The notes below the pieces were generated by a model that was given only the letters and a program-made list of their open reading frames with translations, was not told the DNA's origin and made no database searches. The translations under genes and the position numbers were made by a program. Positions 9,518 through 18,891 of a stretch of 46,063 nt of DNA are shown here, one piece after another. The stretch's first letter is position 1; each line of letters begins with the position of its first letter. Origin of the DNA: Lysobacter sp. (GTDB taxonomy: Bacteria > Pseudomonadota > Gammaproteobacteria > Xanthomonadales > Xanthomonadaceae); NCBI GenBank assembly GCA_013362405.1, contig JABFWF010000081.1:1-46063 (forward strand). Reading direction: 5' to 3'.

Positions 9518-12012
9518 TCGTCGAGATTGGGAACGGTGGGGTCGACGCCGTTGCTGTCGTTCCCGGCGGCGCGGTCGACGTCGTTCGGCGGCACGAGGTA
9601 GAGGTCCTCGCGGTAATAACCGAGGATAGCATGGCGCAGGCGCGACTCCGTGTCCGGTCCGGCCGAGCCCAGGCCCTTGAGTTCGAACTGGAATTCGATC
9701 GCGTTGTCGAGCTGGCCTTCGCGGTTGTGGATGTAGCGGCGGCCGACCAGGCGCATCGCCACGCAGCAGCTGTCCCATTGCACGCCGGCGATGCCCTCGA
9801 GCAGGCCGGGATGGAGGTTGCGCGTCGGGTCGCTGTACAGCGAGTAGTAATAGCGGCCGACCAGGCTCCACGCCGGGGTGATCGGGTAGAGGAAGGAGAG
9901 GTCGACCTGCTCCAGCAGGTTGCGCCGGTAGCGGTAGCCGAAGTTGATCACGCCGTCGTCGCCCATCAGGTAACGCGTGTGCAGGCTGGCGAGGTCCTGG
10001 CGGCGGAACTTCGGATCCCACTGGTAGGAGCCGCCGATGGTCCAGCGGTCGTTGACGGCGTAGTTGGCGTCCACCACCCAGGCCGACTTGCCCTGTTCGA
10101 CCGGGGTCTCGCCCGGCACGGTGATGCGCGAATCCTCGAAATACCGGATCTGCCCGATGCTGGCGCTGAGCTTCTCGCGGCCGTCGGACTGGCGGATCAG
10201 GCGGGTGGTGAGCGCCATGGTGAGCTGGTTGGCGTCGGTCTGGCGATCGGCGCCGGTATAGCGGTTGTCGCGGAACAGCTGGCCCCAGCTGAAAGTCAGC
10301 GGGCGGGTGTCGAACAGCGGCAGGTCGTCCTGGTTCCGGTAGGGCGCACGCAGGTAGAACAGGCGCGGCTCGAGGGTCTGCAGGAAGCTCTTGCCGCCCA
10401 TCGAGGTTTCGCGGTCGAAGAACAGGCCGGCGTCGATCGAGCCGATCGGCAGGTTTCGGCTGGGCGTGCTGTTGCGGAAGCGTGCCAGCAGCTCGGGGGT
10501 GACGCTCCCGCCGTTGACCGTGACGAAGTCCTGCGCGCGCTGCGCGGCGACCTGGTCGGCGAGTTCGCTGCTCAGCTGGTAGCCGGTGTAGCGCCAGGCC
10601 AGCGTCGGGGTGACGTACCAGCTGGCGCCCTGCAGCGGCAGGCTCAGCCACGGCTTCAGGTCGAGGCGGCTGCCGCCGTATTTCTGGAGGCTGGCCGGCA
10701 GCTCGGAGGCACGGTCGTGCTGGAAGCGCACCGCCTCGGTGTCGACGCCGGCATGCAGCCACGGCTGCAGCGGCTGGTCCCAGTGGAAGGTGGCGCGCGG
10801 CAGGCGGTTGTAGGGCAGCACGCTGCGGCTGAGCGTGTAGTCGGCCAGCAGCTGGTAGTCGGCGCTGACCGAAGCGTTCCAGGTGTCGCCGGTGCCGTAC
10901 AGCCCGATCGCGCTGCCCGACGAGTAGGGCGAGAGCCCGTAGATGTGGTTGCTGAAGTCCTCGAAATAGCGCGCGTCGCTGATCCAGGTGATGTTGGCGC
11001 GCGCCTGCCAGGTACTGTTGATGTCCTGGTGCCCGACGAAGTGGAAGAGGCCGCGGTTGTCGCCGCGGCGGTTGTCGAGCGGGTAGCCGTTCTGCAGGAA
11101 CTCGGTCAGTTCGTCGGCGCGCCTGCTGCTGGTGAGCTTGTCGCCGGGCAGGTACTCGGCCTGGAAGATGCCGGCGCCGCCGGGCACCAGGTAGCGGAAT
11201 TCGCCACCCAGCTGCATGCCGCGGTCGGACATGTAGCGCGGCATCAGCGTGGCGTCGTAGTTCGGCGCGAGGTTGAGGTAGATCGGCTGGCGCCAGTCGA
11301 AGCCGTTGCGGCCGGACATGGTCACCGACGGATACAGCAGGCCGGTGCGCCGGCGGTTGTCGATCGGGAACTCGAACCACGGCACGTACAGCACCGGGAA
11401 CCGCCCGACGTGCAGGGTGGCGTTGTGGGCGACGCCGAGGCCCTTCTCGGTGTCGACGTCGATTTCCTGCGCGCGCAGCTCCCAGTCGCGCTGGTCGGGC
11501 GGGCAGGTGGAATAGCTGGAGCCGAACAGGGCGCCCTGCGTGCCCTGCATGCGGATATGGTCGGCACCGCCGTTGCCGCGCCGCGACATCAGCTGGTAAC
11601 GCACGTTCTGCAGGGTGTTGATGTCGGTGTTCTGGTTGCCTTCGCCGCGGTCGGCGATCAGGCGCATCGACGCATCCTGGTAGCGGACGCTGCCCTGGGC
11701 GACGTACTCGCCGGTGTCCTTGTTGATCGTGAGGTTCTGCGCGCCCATGAACTGGTCGCCGCGACGCAGGACGACGTTGCCGCTGAACTGCGGCTGGGTG
11801 TCGGTGCCGCTGAGCTGGTCGCCGGAGATGTCGGTCGGCAGCTGCACGCGCGCCTGCGGCTTGGTGGTCGGTGCCTGGGCGTCGGGGAAGGCGGGGACGG
11901 CGTCGACGACGGGGCACAGCCGCCATTCCCCGGGGCGGTCCTCGGCGGCCTGGGCGGCGAGGGACATCGCGATGCAGAACGGCAGCGGCAGCAGGCGGAA
12001 GGCAGGGCGCAC
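9514..12012 (-). CDS. lptD: LPS-assembly protein LptD
   Basis: LptD/OstA-type N-terminus (ISGDQLSGTDTQPQFSGNVVLRRGDQFMGAQNLTINKDTGEY) and barrel motifs; upstream of surA with stop/start overlap. GTG start at 12012 assumed; the ORF is open to 12099. Confidence 0.93.
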   Translation of the reverse strand: MRPAFRLLPLPFCIAMSLAAQAAEDRPGEWRLCPVVDAVPAFPDAQAPTTKPQARVQLPTDISGDQLSGTDTQPQFSGNVVLRRGDQFMGAQNLTINKDTGEYVAQGSVRYQDASMRLIADRGEGNQNTDINTLQNVRYQLMSRRGNGGADHIRMQGTQGALFGSSYSTCPPDQRDWELRAQEIDVDTEKGLGVAHNATLHVGRFPVLYVPWFEFPIDNRRRTGLLYPSVTMSGRNGFDWRQPIYLNLAPNYDATLMPRYMSDRGMQLGGEFRYLVPGGAGIFQAEYLPGDKLTSSRRADELTEFLQNGYPLDNRRGDNRGLFHFVGHQDINSTWQARANITWISDARYFEDFSNHIYGLSPYSSGSAIGLYGTGDTWNASVSADYQLLADYTLSRSVLPYNRLPRATFHWDQPLQPWLHAGVDTEAVRFQHDRASELPASLQKYGGSRLDLKPWLSLPLQGASWYVTPTLAWRYTGYQLSSELADQVAAQRAQDFVTVNGGSVTPELLARFRNSTPSRNLPIGSIDAGLFFDRETSMGGKSFLQTLEPRLFYLRAPYRNQDDLPLFDTRPLTFSWGQLFRDNRYTGADRQTDANQLTMALTTRLIRQSDGREKLSASIGQIRYFEDSRITVPGETPVEQGKSAWVVDANYAVNDRWTIGGSYQWDPKFRRQDLASLHTRYLMGDDGVINFGYRYRRNLLEQVDLSFLYPITPAWSLVGRYYYSLYSDPTRNLHPGLLEGIAGVQWDSCCVAMRLVGRRYIHNREGQLDNAIEFQFELKGLGSAGPDTESRLRHAILGYYREDLYLVPPNDVDRAAGNDSNGVDPTVPNLDE

Positions 12013-12113
12013 GCGGGCATCCGTCGGCGGAAAATGGCCGCTAGCTTGCCCCATCCCTTGTAGGGCGGCAATGCAGGCTCCATGTCGCCCGAAGGCCACT
12101 GGAGACCCCGCGC

Positions 12114-12527
12114 ATGGCGACCGATCCCCGCGCGCGCAGCGACGCCGAATGGCGCGAGGCGCTGACCCCCGAGCAGTACGCCGTCTGCCGCTGCTCGGCC
12201 ACCGAGCCGGCCTTCACCGGCGAGTACTGGAACCACAAGCAGGCCGGCACCTACACCTGCGCCGCCTGCGGAGCGCCGCTCTTCGCCTCGGACGCCAAGT
12301 ACGACTCCGGTACGGGCTGGCCCAGCTACTACCAGCCGGTCGCGGCCGGCGCGGTCAGCGAGCATGCCGACACCAGCCACGGGATGCGGCGCGTGGAGGC
12401 GAAATGCGCGAAGTGCGAATCGCACCTGGGCCACGTCTTCCCGGATGGCCCGCGGCCGACCGGGCTGCGCTACTGCATCAACTCGGCGTCGCTCGGCTTC
12501 GAACCGGCCGCGGCCGCCGGCAGCTGA
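12114..12527 (+). CDS. msrB: Peptide-methionine (R)-S-oxide reductase
   Basis: [11 protein letters not shown]-type motif, [57 protein letters not shown]. Confidence 0.95.
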   Translation: MATDPRARSDAEWREALTPEQYAVCRCSATEPAFTGEYWNHKQAGTYTCAACGAPLFASDAKYDSGTGWPSYYQPVAAGAVSEHADTSHGMRRVEAKCAKCESHLGHVFPDGPRPTGLRYCINSASLGFEPAAAAGS

Positions 12528-12528
12528 G

Positions 12529-13443
12529 TCAGGTGCGCAGCGCGGCCACGTGGGCGACGCTGCTCTCGCGCAACGCGTCGAGGTCGTAGCCGCCCTCCAG
12601 CAGCGAGACGACGCGACCGCCGGCATGGCGGTCCGCGAGCGCGGCCAGTTCGCGGGTCAGCCAGGCGTAGTCCTCGCCGGACAGCTGCAGCTGCGCGAGC
12701 GGGTCGCGTGCGTGCGCATCGAAGCCGGCCGAGACCAGCAGCAGCTGCGGCGCGAAGGCGTCGATCGCGGGCAGCAGCGCGTCCCGCCAGGCGGCGCGGA
12801 AGGCGCTGCCGTCGTCGCCCGCGGGCAGCGGTACGTTGAACACGTTGCCCACGCCGCGCTCGCGCGGATGGCCGCTGTCCGGATACAGCGGCAGCTGGTG
12901 GGAGCTGGCGAACAGCACGCGCGGCTCGGCGGCGAAGATCGCCTGGGTGCCGTTGCCGTGGTGCACGTCGAAGTCGGCGATCGCCACCCGTGCGCGCCCG
13001 TGCGCGACCAGCGCGTGCGCCGCCGCGACGGCGACGCTGTTGAACAGGCAGAACCCCATCGCGGTGTCGCGGGTGGCGTGGTGGCCGGGTGGGCGCACCG
13101 CGCAGAACGCGCGCGTCGCCTGCCCGCCGAGCACCGCATCGACCGCGGCGACTGCGCCGCCGGCCGCGCGCAACGCGGCTTCCGCCGACTGCGGCGACAG
13201 CACCGTATCGGGATCGAGCGCCAGGGGGTGCGCGGGCGCGCTGTCGAGCACCAGTTCGACCAGCGACCGCGCGTGCACGCGCGACAGCTGCTCGCGGGTG
13301 GCGCGCGGTGCCTCGTGCCAGTCGAGCGCGTCGCCGAAGGCCGTGCGCAGCGCGCCGGTCACCGCGGCCAGGCGTTCCGGCCGCTCCGGATGCGCCGGCC
13401 CCGTGTCGTGCGCGAGGCAGGCCGCGTGCGTGTAGACGCGCAT
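12529..13443 (-). CDS. Histone deacetylase/AcuC/AphA family protein
   Basis: CAVRPPGHHATRDTAMGFCLFNSVAVAA, VAIADFDVHHGNGTQ, LVSAGFDAHARDPL, LLEGGYDL. Confidence 0.93.
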   Translation of the reverse strand: MRVYTHAACLAHDTGPAHPERPERLAAVTGALRTAFGDALDWHEAPRATREQLSRVHARSLVELVLDSAPAHPLALDPDTVLSPQSAEAALRAAGGAVAAVDAVLGGQATRAFCAVRPPGHHATRDTAMGFCLFNSVAVAAAHALVAHGRARVAIADFDVHHGNGTQAIFAAEPRVLFASSHQLPLYPDSGHPRERGVGNVFNVPLPAGDDGSAFRAAWRDALLPAIDAFAPQLLLVSAGFDAHARDPLAQLQLSGEDYAWLTRELAALADRHAGGRVVSLLEGGYDLDALRESSVAHVAALRT

Positions 13444-13445
13444 GC

Positions 13446-14000
13446 TCAGGCCTTGCGGCGTTCGTGTTTCCACAGCACTTCGCCGTGCCCGCTGGCGCGC
13501 GCCAGCACGCGGGCGAGCACGAACAGCAGGTCGGACAGGCGGTTGAGGTAGCGGATCGCCTCGGGACGCACGGCGTCGTGGCGTGCCAGCGTCACCGTTT
13601 CGCGCTCGGCGCGGCGCACGACGGTGCGCGCGAGATGGCAGCGCGCCGCGGCCTCGCCGCCGCCCGGCAGGATGAAGTCCTTCAGCGGCGGCAGGTCGGC
13701 GTTGAAGCCATCGAGCGCGCGTTCGAGCGCCTCGACGTCGGCGTCGAAGACCGCCGCATGCCCGGGGATGCAGAGCTCCCCGCCGAGGTCGAACAGCTGG
13801 TGCTGCACGGTGGTCAGCAGCGCGCGGACGTCGTCGGCGACCTCGCTGGCGAGCACCATCCCGATCGCCGAATTGGCCTCGTCGACGGTGCCGTACGCCG
13901 CGACGCGCGCCGAGTCCTTCGCGACGCGCGTGCCGTCGCCGAGACCGGTGCTGCCGTCGTCGCCGGTCTTCGTGTAGATCTTCGAGAGGCGGTTGCCCAT
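13446..14000 (-). CDS. Cob(I)alamin adenosyltransferase, PduO type
   Basis: MGNRLSKIYTKTGDDGSTGLGDGTRVAKDSARVAAYGTVDEANSAIG; FILPGGGEAAARCHLARTVVRRAER; YLNRLSDLLFVLAR. Confidence 0.94.
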   Translation of the reverse strand: MGNRLSKIYTKTGDDGSTGLGDGTRVAKDSARVAAYGTVDEANSAIGMVLASEVADDVRALLTTVQHQLFDLGGELCIPGHAAVFDADVEALERALDGFNADLPPLKDFILPGGGEAAARCHLARTVVRRAERETVTLARHDAVRPEAIRYLNRLSDLLFVLARVLARASGHGEVLWKHERRKA

Positions 14001-14020
14001 GCGGGCGACGCGCGGCGGCG

Positions 14021-14593
14021 TCAGACCGTCTGCGCGCGCAGCGCCGGCATGCGTTCGCGCAGCAGCGCGAAACCGCCGAACAGCAGCGCGGCGTAGAACA
14101 GCGTGCCGAGCACCGTCCACTGGAAGAACGGGATGCCCGCGAGGTACGCGCTGGCAAGGCCGCCGGCGGTCTGCGGATACATCGGCGAGCCCAGCCAGGC
14201 GCCGAAGTTGGTGACGAGGAAGAAGATCGACGAGCCGGCCAGCGAATACGCCAGCACGCGCGCGCCGCCGACGCGGCCGCGCAGGCCGAAGCCGAACACC
14301 GTCAGCAGCGCGATGCAGGCGTACTGCAGCCAGAAGCCCGCGCTGGTGAAGTAGTCGAGGTAGAGGCCGCCATGGATCAGGCCGAGCGCGAGGTCGGACA
14401 GCAGCATCGCCGCGAGCGGCACCAGCAGCGACCAGCGGCGCGACGCGAAGTAGGCGCCGCCGAACAGCGCGACCGCTTCCACCGGAGAGAAGTTCGGCGG
14501 ATGCGGCAGCAGGCGGCTGAGCGCGGCGACGACGATCAGGCCGGCGAGGACCAGCGGGCCGGGAGCGAAGGAGGCGGAAGCGGCGCGGTTCAT
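14021..14593 (-). CDS. DUF6580-like polytopic membrane protein (putative transporter, S-component-like)
   Basis: Multiple TM segments; SRLLPHPPNFSPVEAVALFGGAYFASRRWSLLVPLAAMLLSDLALG is the recalled signature of this family; single Cys. Confidence 0.7.
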   Translation of the reverse strand: MNRAASASFAPGPLVLAGLIVVAALSRLLPHPPNFSPVEAVALFGGAYFASRRWSLLVPLAAMLLSDLALGLIHGGLYLDYFTSAGFWLQYACIALLTVFGFGLRGRVGGARVLAYSLAGSSIFFLVTNFGAWLGSPMYPQTAGGLASAYLAGIPFFQWTVLGTLFYAALLFGGFALLRERMPALRAQTV

Positions 14594-14657
14594 TCGTGTG
14601 CTGGGGGCGGTGCGGCGGAACCGCTAGCATAACGCACCCCACCGGCAGGCCTTCGCG

Positions 14658-15800
14658 ATGACGGCAGCGCGACATGACGTGGCGATCGTGGGCGGCGGCC
14701 TGGTCGGTGCCAGCCTCGCGATCGCGCTCGACCGGCTCGGCCTCGACGTCGCGCTCATCGAGGCGACGCCCGCCGGCGCGCTGCCGGCGGTGTTCGACCA
14801 GCGCAACCTGAGCTTCGCCGAAGCGACCGTCAACGCGCTCTCCGCGCTCGGGGTGATGGCGAAGCTTCGCGCGCCGACCGGGGCGATCCGCCGCATCCAC
14901 GTCAGCCGCGCCGGCGATTTCGGGCGCGCGCGGTTCGACGCGGCCGGGTATGGCCGCGAAGCCTTCGGTCAGGTGGTGGTCGCGCGTGACTTCGGCGAGG
15001 CGCTGGAGGCGCGGCTCGCGGAACTCGCCAGGCTCATCCGTTATCGACCGTCGCGTTTCGTCGGCTTCGGCGACAGTGACGGCGACACGCGCGCGGTGCG
15101 CATCGCCGACGACGCGGGCGAGCGCGTGGTGCATGCGCGGCTGGTGGTCGGCGCCGACGGCAGCCAGAGCGGCGTGCGCGACGCGCTCGGCATCGGCATG
15201 GTGCTCCACGACTACGGGCAGGCGCTGTTCGTCGCGCGCCTGCATGCCGAACACGCACCCGATGGCACGGCATGGGAGCGGCTGGGGCCGCAGGGTCCTA
15301 CCGCGCTGCTGCCGCGCGGCGATCGTCATTACGGCCTCGTGCACGCGGTCGACGCGGGCGAAGCGGACATGGTGGCGGCGCTCGACGATGCCGCGTTCCT
15401 CGCGCGCGCGCAGGCCGCCATCGGCTGGCGCGTCGGCCGCCTGCTCGCGGTGGGTCCGCGCAGCCGCCATCCGGCGATGCGCGTGGTCGCCGACCGGCTC
15501 GTCGCGCCGCGCGCGGTGCTGGTCGGCAACGCTGCGCAGTCGCTGCATCCGATCGGCGCGCAGGGCTTCAACCTCGGCCTGCTGCTCGCCGCGCATGCCG
15601 CGCGCCGCGACGAGGATCGCCGGCGCACGCTCGCCTTCTCGGACGGACTCGCGCGGCTCACCGCGGATGGCAATCCGCTGCTGCGCCCGCTGCGCAGCCT
15701 GGGCCTGCTCGCGCTCGACCGCGTGCCGTCGCTGCAGGCGGCGCTGGTCGGCGGCGCGATGGGTTATCGCGGCGACGTGCCGGCGTTGTGCCGCGCATGA
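14658..15800 (+). CDS. ubiH: UbiH-type FAD-dependent ubiquinone biosynthesis hydroxylase
   Basis: DVAIVGGGLVGASLAIAL, LVVGADGSQSGVRDALGI, AVLVGNAAQSLHPIGAQGFNLGL. Confidence 0.88.
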   Translation: MTAARHDVAIVGGGLVGASLAIALDRLGLDVALIEATPAGALPAVFDQRNLSFAEATVNALSALGVMAKLRAPTGAIRRIHVSRAGDFGRARFDAAGYGREAFGQVVVARDFGEALEARLAELARLIRYRPSRFVGFGDSDGDTRAVRIADDAGERVVHARLVVGADGSQSGVRDALGIGMVLHDYGQALFVARLHAEHAPDGTAWERLGPQGPTALLPRGDRHYGLVHAVDAGEADMVAALDDAAFLARAQAAIGWRVGRLLAVGPRSRHPAMRVVADRLVAPRAVLVGNAAQSLHPIGAQGFNLGLLLAAHAARRDEDRRRTLAFSDGLARLTADGNPLLRPLRSLGLLALDRVPSLQAALVGGAMGYRGDVPALCRA

Positions 15801-16975
15801 GCGCGCGCGGCCAGGCCGATGTGGTGGTGGTGGGCGCCGGCGTCGTCGGCGCGGCCTGCGCGCTGGCGCTGGCGCAACTCGGCCTGGAGGTCGTGCTGGT
15901 CGAGGCGAGCGCCCCGTCGCGCTGGCAGGCGGCGCGGCGCGACCTGCGCGTGTATGCCTTCGCTCCCGACAACGCCGCGCTGCTCGACTCGCTGCACGCG
16001 TGGCAGTCGGTCCTCGCCGCGCGGGCGCAACCCTACCGGCGCATGCGCGTGTGGGACGCGGCCGGCGGTGGCGAGCTGGCGTTCGACGCGGATGCCTTCG
16101 GCCGGCGCGAGCTCGGCTGGATCGTCGAGCATGCACTGCTGGTCGACCGCCTGTGGGATCGCCTGGCCGGAGCGGGCGTGCGCGTGCTGTGTCCCGCGCG
16201 CGTCGACGCGCTGGCGCAGGACGCACAGGGCGTGCGGTTGCAACTCGACGATGGCACGCGCGTGGCGGCGCGGCTGGCGGTGGCGGCCGACGGCGCGGAG
16301 TCGAGCCTGCGTGCGCTCGCCGGCGTCGATGCGCCACGCCACGACTACGACCAGCGCGGCATCGTCGCGTATGTCTCGACCGCGCATCCGCACGAGGACA
16401 CGGCCTGGCAGCGTTTCCTGCCCGGCGGGCCGCTGGCGTTCCTGCCATGCGGCGACGGCCTGAGCTCGATCGTATGGAGCGCGCCGGATGCGGAGGCGAC
16501 GCGCCTGCTCGCCCTCGACGACGCTGCGTTCGTCGCCGAGCTGGCGCATGCATTCGACGCGCGCCTGGGTGATGTGGCGCTGGCCTCGCCGCGTGCGGCC
16601 TTTCCGCTGCGCCGGCAACTGGCGCAGGAATGCGTGGCGGGCCACGTGCTGCTGGTCGGCGACGCCGCGCACGTCGTGCATCCGCTCGCCGGGCAGGGCG
16701 TGAACCTCGGCCTGCGCGACGTGGCCGCGCTGCGCGACAGCGTGGCCGCGGCGCTGCGCCTGCGCACCGACTGGAGCGCGCCGCACCGTCTCGCCCGCTG
16801 GGGGCGCACCCGCCACAGCGAGAACGCGCTGGCCGCATACGCGTTCGAAGGGATGCTGCGCGTGTTCGCCCACGATGCGCCGATGGCCACGCTGCTGCGC
16901 GGCCCGCTGCTGGGCCTGGCGGGGCGCATGCCGCCGCTCGCCCATCTGCTCTGGCGACGCGCGTCGGGCGCCTGA
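15797..16975 (+). CDS. UbiH/UbiF/VisC/COQ6 family FAD-dependent hydroxylase
   Basis: DVVVVGAGVVGAACALAL, VAADGAESSLRALAGV, VLLVGDAAHVVHPLAGQGVNLGLRDV; ATGA overlap with the preceding gene. Confidence 0.9.
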   Translation: MSARGQADVVVVGAGVVGAACALALAQLGLEVVLVEASAPSRWQAARRDLRVYAFAPDNAALLDSLHAWQSVLAARAQPYRRMRVWDAAGGGELAFDADAFGRRELGWIVEHALLVDRLWDRLAGAGVRVLCPARVDALAQDAQGVRLQLDDGTRVAARLAVAADGAESSLRALAGVDAPRHDYDQRGIVAYVSTAHPHEDTAWQRFLPGGPLAFLPCGDGLSSIVWSAPDAEATRLLALDDAAFVAELAHAFDARLGDVALASPRAAFPLRRQLAQECVAGHVLLVGDAAHVVHPLAGQGVNLGLRDVAALRDSVAAALRLRTDWSAPHRLARWGRTRHSENALAAYAFEGMLRVFAHDAPMATLLRGPLLGLAGRMPPLAHLLWRRASGA

Positions 16976-16982
16976 CAGGAAA

Positions 16983-17004
16983 ACGCCCCGCTTGCGCGGG
17001 GCGT
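16983..17004. terminator. Rho-independent terminator, possibly bidirectional
   Basis: ACGCCCCGC-TTGC-GCGGGGCGT perfect 9-bp stem; plus-strand AAAA to its left gives a T run for the minus-strand gene; lies between convergent genes. Confidence 0.8.
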
Positions 17005-17030
17005 CTGCATTCCTTCGGCAAGGGCGGCGT

Positions 17031-17804
17031 TTACTGCCAGCCCTTCAACTCGTCCTTGGTGAGCTTGCCGTCGTGGTTGCGGTCGACGACGCGGAACTCG
17101 CGGGTGAGGTCGGCGTTGGATCTCGCTTCCTTGCGCGAAATCGTCCCGTCGTGGTTGGTGTCCATCGCGTTGAAGTCGATGTGGTAGTCGCTGTTGATCG
17201 AATTGCCCGGCGACGAGGTCACGCTGGCCGCGGTGGGCGTCGCATTGCCGGTGGCCATGTTGCCGGCGGTGGTCGCCGGTGTGGATGGCTGCATGCCGGT
17301 GCTGGCCTGGCCGTAGGGAGTCGTCGCTGTCGTGCTCGACGGCGGCATGGTGCTTTGCGGGGTGGCAGCCGCCTGCGCCGCGGCGGCCGCGTTGGCTGCC
17401 GTGTCCGCGGCCGAGTTGGCCTGCGAGGCGCCTTCCGCCGCGCCCTCGACGGTGCCGCGCTTGTTGGTGCCGAAGTTGGCGACCGAGTTGGCCGCCTGCG
17501 CCTGCTCGGCGCCGACGTCCGCGGTGCCGGCCGCCGATTGCGCTTCGTTGGCGGCGGTGCTGGCGGTGGAGTCGGCCGTGGAGCCCATGTCGTGCGCCAT
17601 GTGCGCGGACTTCCGGGCGTCCTTCGCCGACTTCTTCGCCTTCTGCGCGGCCTGGTTCGCGGATTGCGAAGAGGCTTCGGTCTGCTGCTCGGCCTGCGCT
17701 GGGGTGGCCGTGGTGGACTGCGGGCTTGCCGCCTGGGCGTGCGCGGCGCCGGCAAGGCCCAGCGCAGCGACGATGGCGAACGTCAGGGTGGTCGTACGCA
17801 TCAT
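17031..17804 (-). CDS. Secreted Ala-rich protein with C-terminal EF-hand pair
   Basis: Signal peptide MMRTTTLTFAIVAALGLAGAAHA; long Ala/Gln/Ser low-complexity region; Ca loops DTNHDGTISRKE and DRNHDGKLTKDE. Confidence 0.8.
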   Translation of the reverse strand: MMRTTTLTFAIVAALGLAGAAHAQAASPQSTTATPAQAEQQTEASSQSANQAAQKAKKSAKDARKSAHMAHDMGSTADSTASTAANEAQSAAGTADVGAEQAQAANSVANFGTNKRGTVEGAAEGASQANSAADTAANAAAAAQAAATPQSTMPPSSTTATTPYGQASTGMQPSTPATTAGNMATGNATPTAASVTSSPGNSINSDYHIDFNAMDTNHDGTISRKEARSNADLTREFRVVDRNHDGKLTKDELKGWQ

Positions 17805-17900
17805 GGTGGGAACCTCGGTGAAGGGGGAGAATCGCAACGGGACCGTAGACCCGCCCCGATCAAGCCCGCGTAAAGCACCAGCGCCCGCGTTTGCGCCTGT

Positions 17901-18098
17901 TCAGCGTGATCGCGCGAGGGAGGCCTGCAACGCGGTCGCCAGCGCCGCGTCGCCGTTGACGAGGTCCCGCCAGGCCAGTTCGATGCCCTTGCGATGGCCT
18001 TTCGCGACGAGCTTCAGGGCGTCGGGATCGAGGGTGAGCGTGTAGGCGCGGCCCTCGATGGCGAGTTCGCGCCGCAGGGGCTTGTCGAGCGGTGTCAT
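17901..18098 (-). CDS. Small conserved-type hypothetical protein (65 aa)
   Basis: ORF MTPLDKPLRRELAIEGRAYTLTLDPDALKLVAKGHRKGIELAWRDLVNGDAALATALQASLARSR; compact basic protein. Confidence 0.6.
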   Translation of the reverse strand: MTPLDKPLRRELAIEGRAYTLTLDPDALKLVAKGHRKGIELAWRDLVNGDAALATALQASLARSR

Positions 18099-18360
18099 GG
18101 CGGGGCGCGCGTGCCCGCTTCGCGCGGGCTTCATAGCAGCGGGTTCAGCATGTTCGAGAGGGCCCCTTGATGGCGGAGTGAACCATGGCCAGCAGGCATG
18201 AACGGATGGCTGCCGACGGCGCTGCGCGCCTGGAACGTAACGACGAGCACTGCCGCGACGCCGCGGCGCGCTCGCGGGCGCCGGATCCCCGACAACGTGC
18301 GGGACGCGCTGTCGGCTGCGGCCAAGGCGACCGCGGCCTCCACGAGCGCTGAGCGCGACG

Positions 18361-18891
18361 ATGACCCGCCTCGGGGCACCGCGGCGCGCGGTTGCAGCGC
18401 CCCTGCCGGAATTCGCCGCGACCGGCGCGCTGCTCCTGCCGCTGGATGCGGTGGCGATGGAGCCGCCGTCGGCGCCGCGCGTGCGCGTCGGCGGCCTCTG
18501 GCTGCGCCGCAAGGACGAATTCCACGTCACCCTCCTCAGCCGTGCGCTCGGGCCACGGCTGCGCGCGCTGCTCGACGAGCCTGCGCTGCAGGTCACGCTG
18601 GCCGCGCTGGACTGGCGCGTGCAGCGCCTGCATGCCTACGACTTCCTCGGCAAGCTCAAGCCCGCGCCGCACGGCGCCGTCGCCTGCTATAGCGTGATCG
18701 AGCATGTACACGTGCCGGGCATGCAGGACCTGTACGCGGCGATTGCCGAACGCATTCCGGATTTCCCGGCTTGCCCGCCGCCGCACGTCACCCACTACGT
18801 GGTCGGTGACCGGCAGGGCATCGGCGTGCCGGACGAGGCCGCGCTCGCGGCCTACCGCATCCGCCCCGTGCAGGAAGCCGAGCTCGCCTAG
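18361..18891 (+). CDS. Uncharacterised protein with two HxT motifs, 2H-phosphoesterase-like
   Basis: KDEFHVTLLS (H55-V-T57) and PPHVTHYVVG (H142-V-T144), 87 residues apart. Confidence 0.65.
   Translation: MTRLGAPRRAVAAPLPEFAATGALLLPLDAVAMEPPSAPRVRVGGLWLRRKDEFHVTLLSRALGPRLRALLDEPALQVTLAALDWRVQRLHAYDFLGKLKPAPHGAVACYSVIEHVHVPGMQDLYAAIAERIPDFPACPPPHVTHYVVGDRQGIGVPDEAALAAYRIRPVQEAELA

Noticed and set aside
9631-12063. 810-aa plus-strand ORF opposite lptD
   Set aside because: Antisense artefact; no domain, and lptD on the other strand is well supported.
14594-14657. Possible B12 riboswitch upstream of the DUF6580/adenosyltransferase genes
   Set aside because: Only 64 bp separate the divergent starts, too short for a cobalamin riboswitch, and no B12-box-like sequence was seen.
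13446-17021. 1191-aa minus-strand ORF spanning the UbiH genes and adenosyltransferase
   Set aside because: Only the last 184 residues (13446-14000) are a real protein; the rest is antisense or out of frame.
18185-18352. Possible 55-aa plus-strand ORF (MASRHERMAADGAARLERNDEHC...) before the 2H-like gene
   Set aside because: Too short and no recognised family; overlapping ORFs exist on the other strand. Needs conservation or ribosome profiling.
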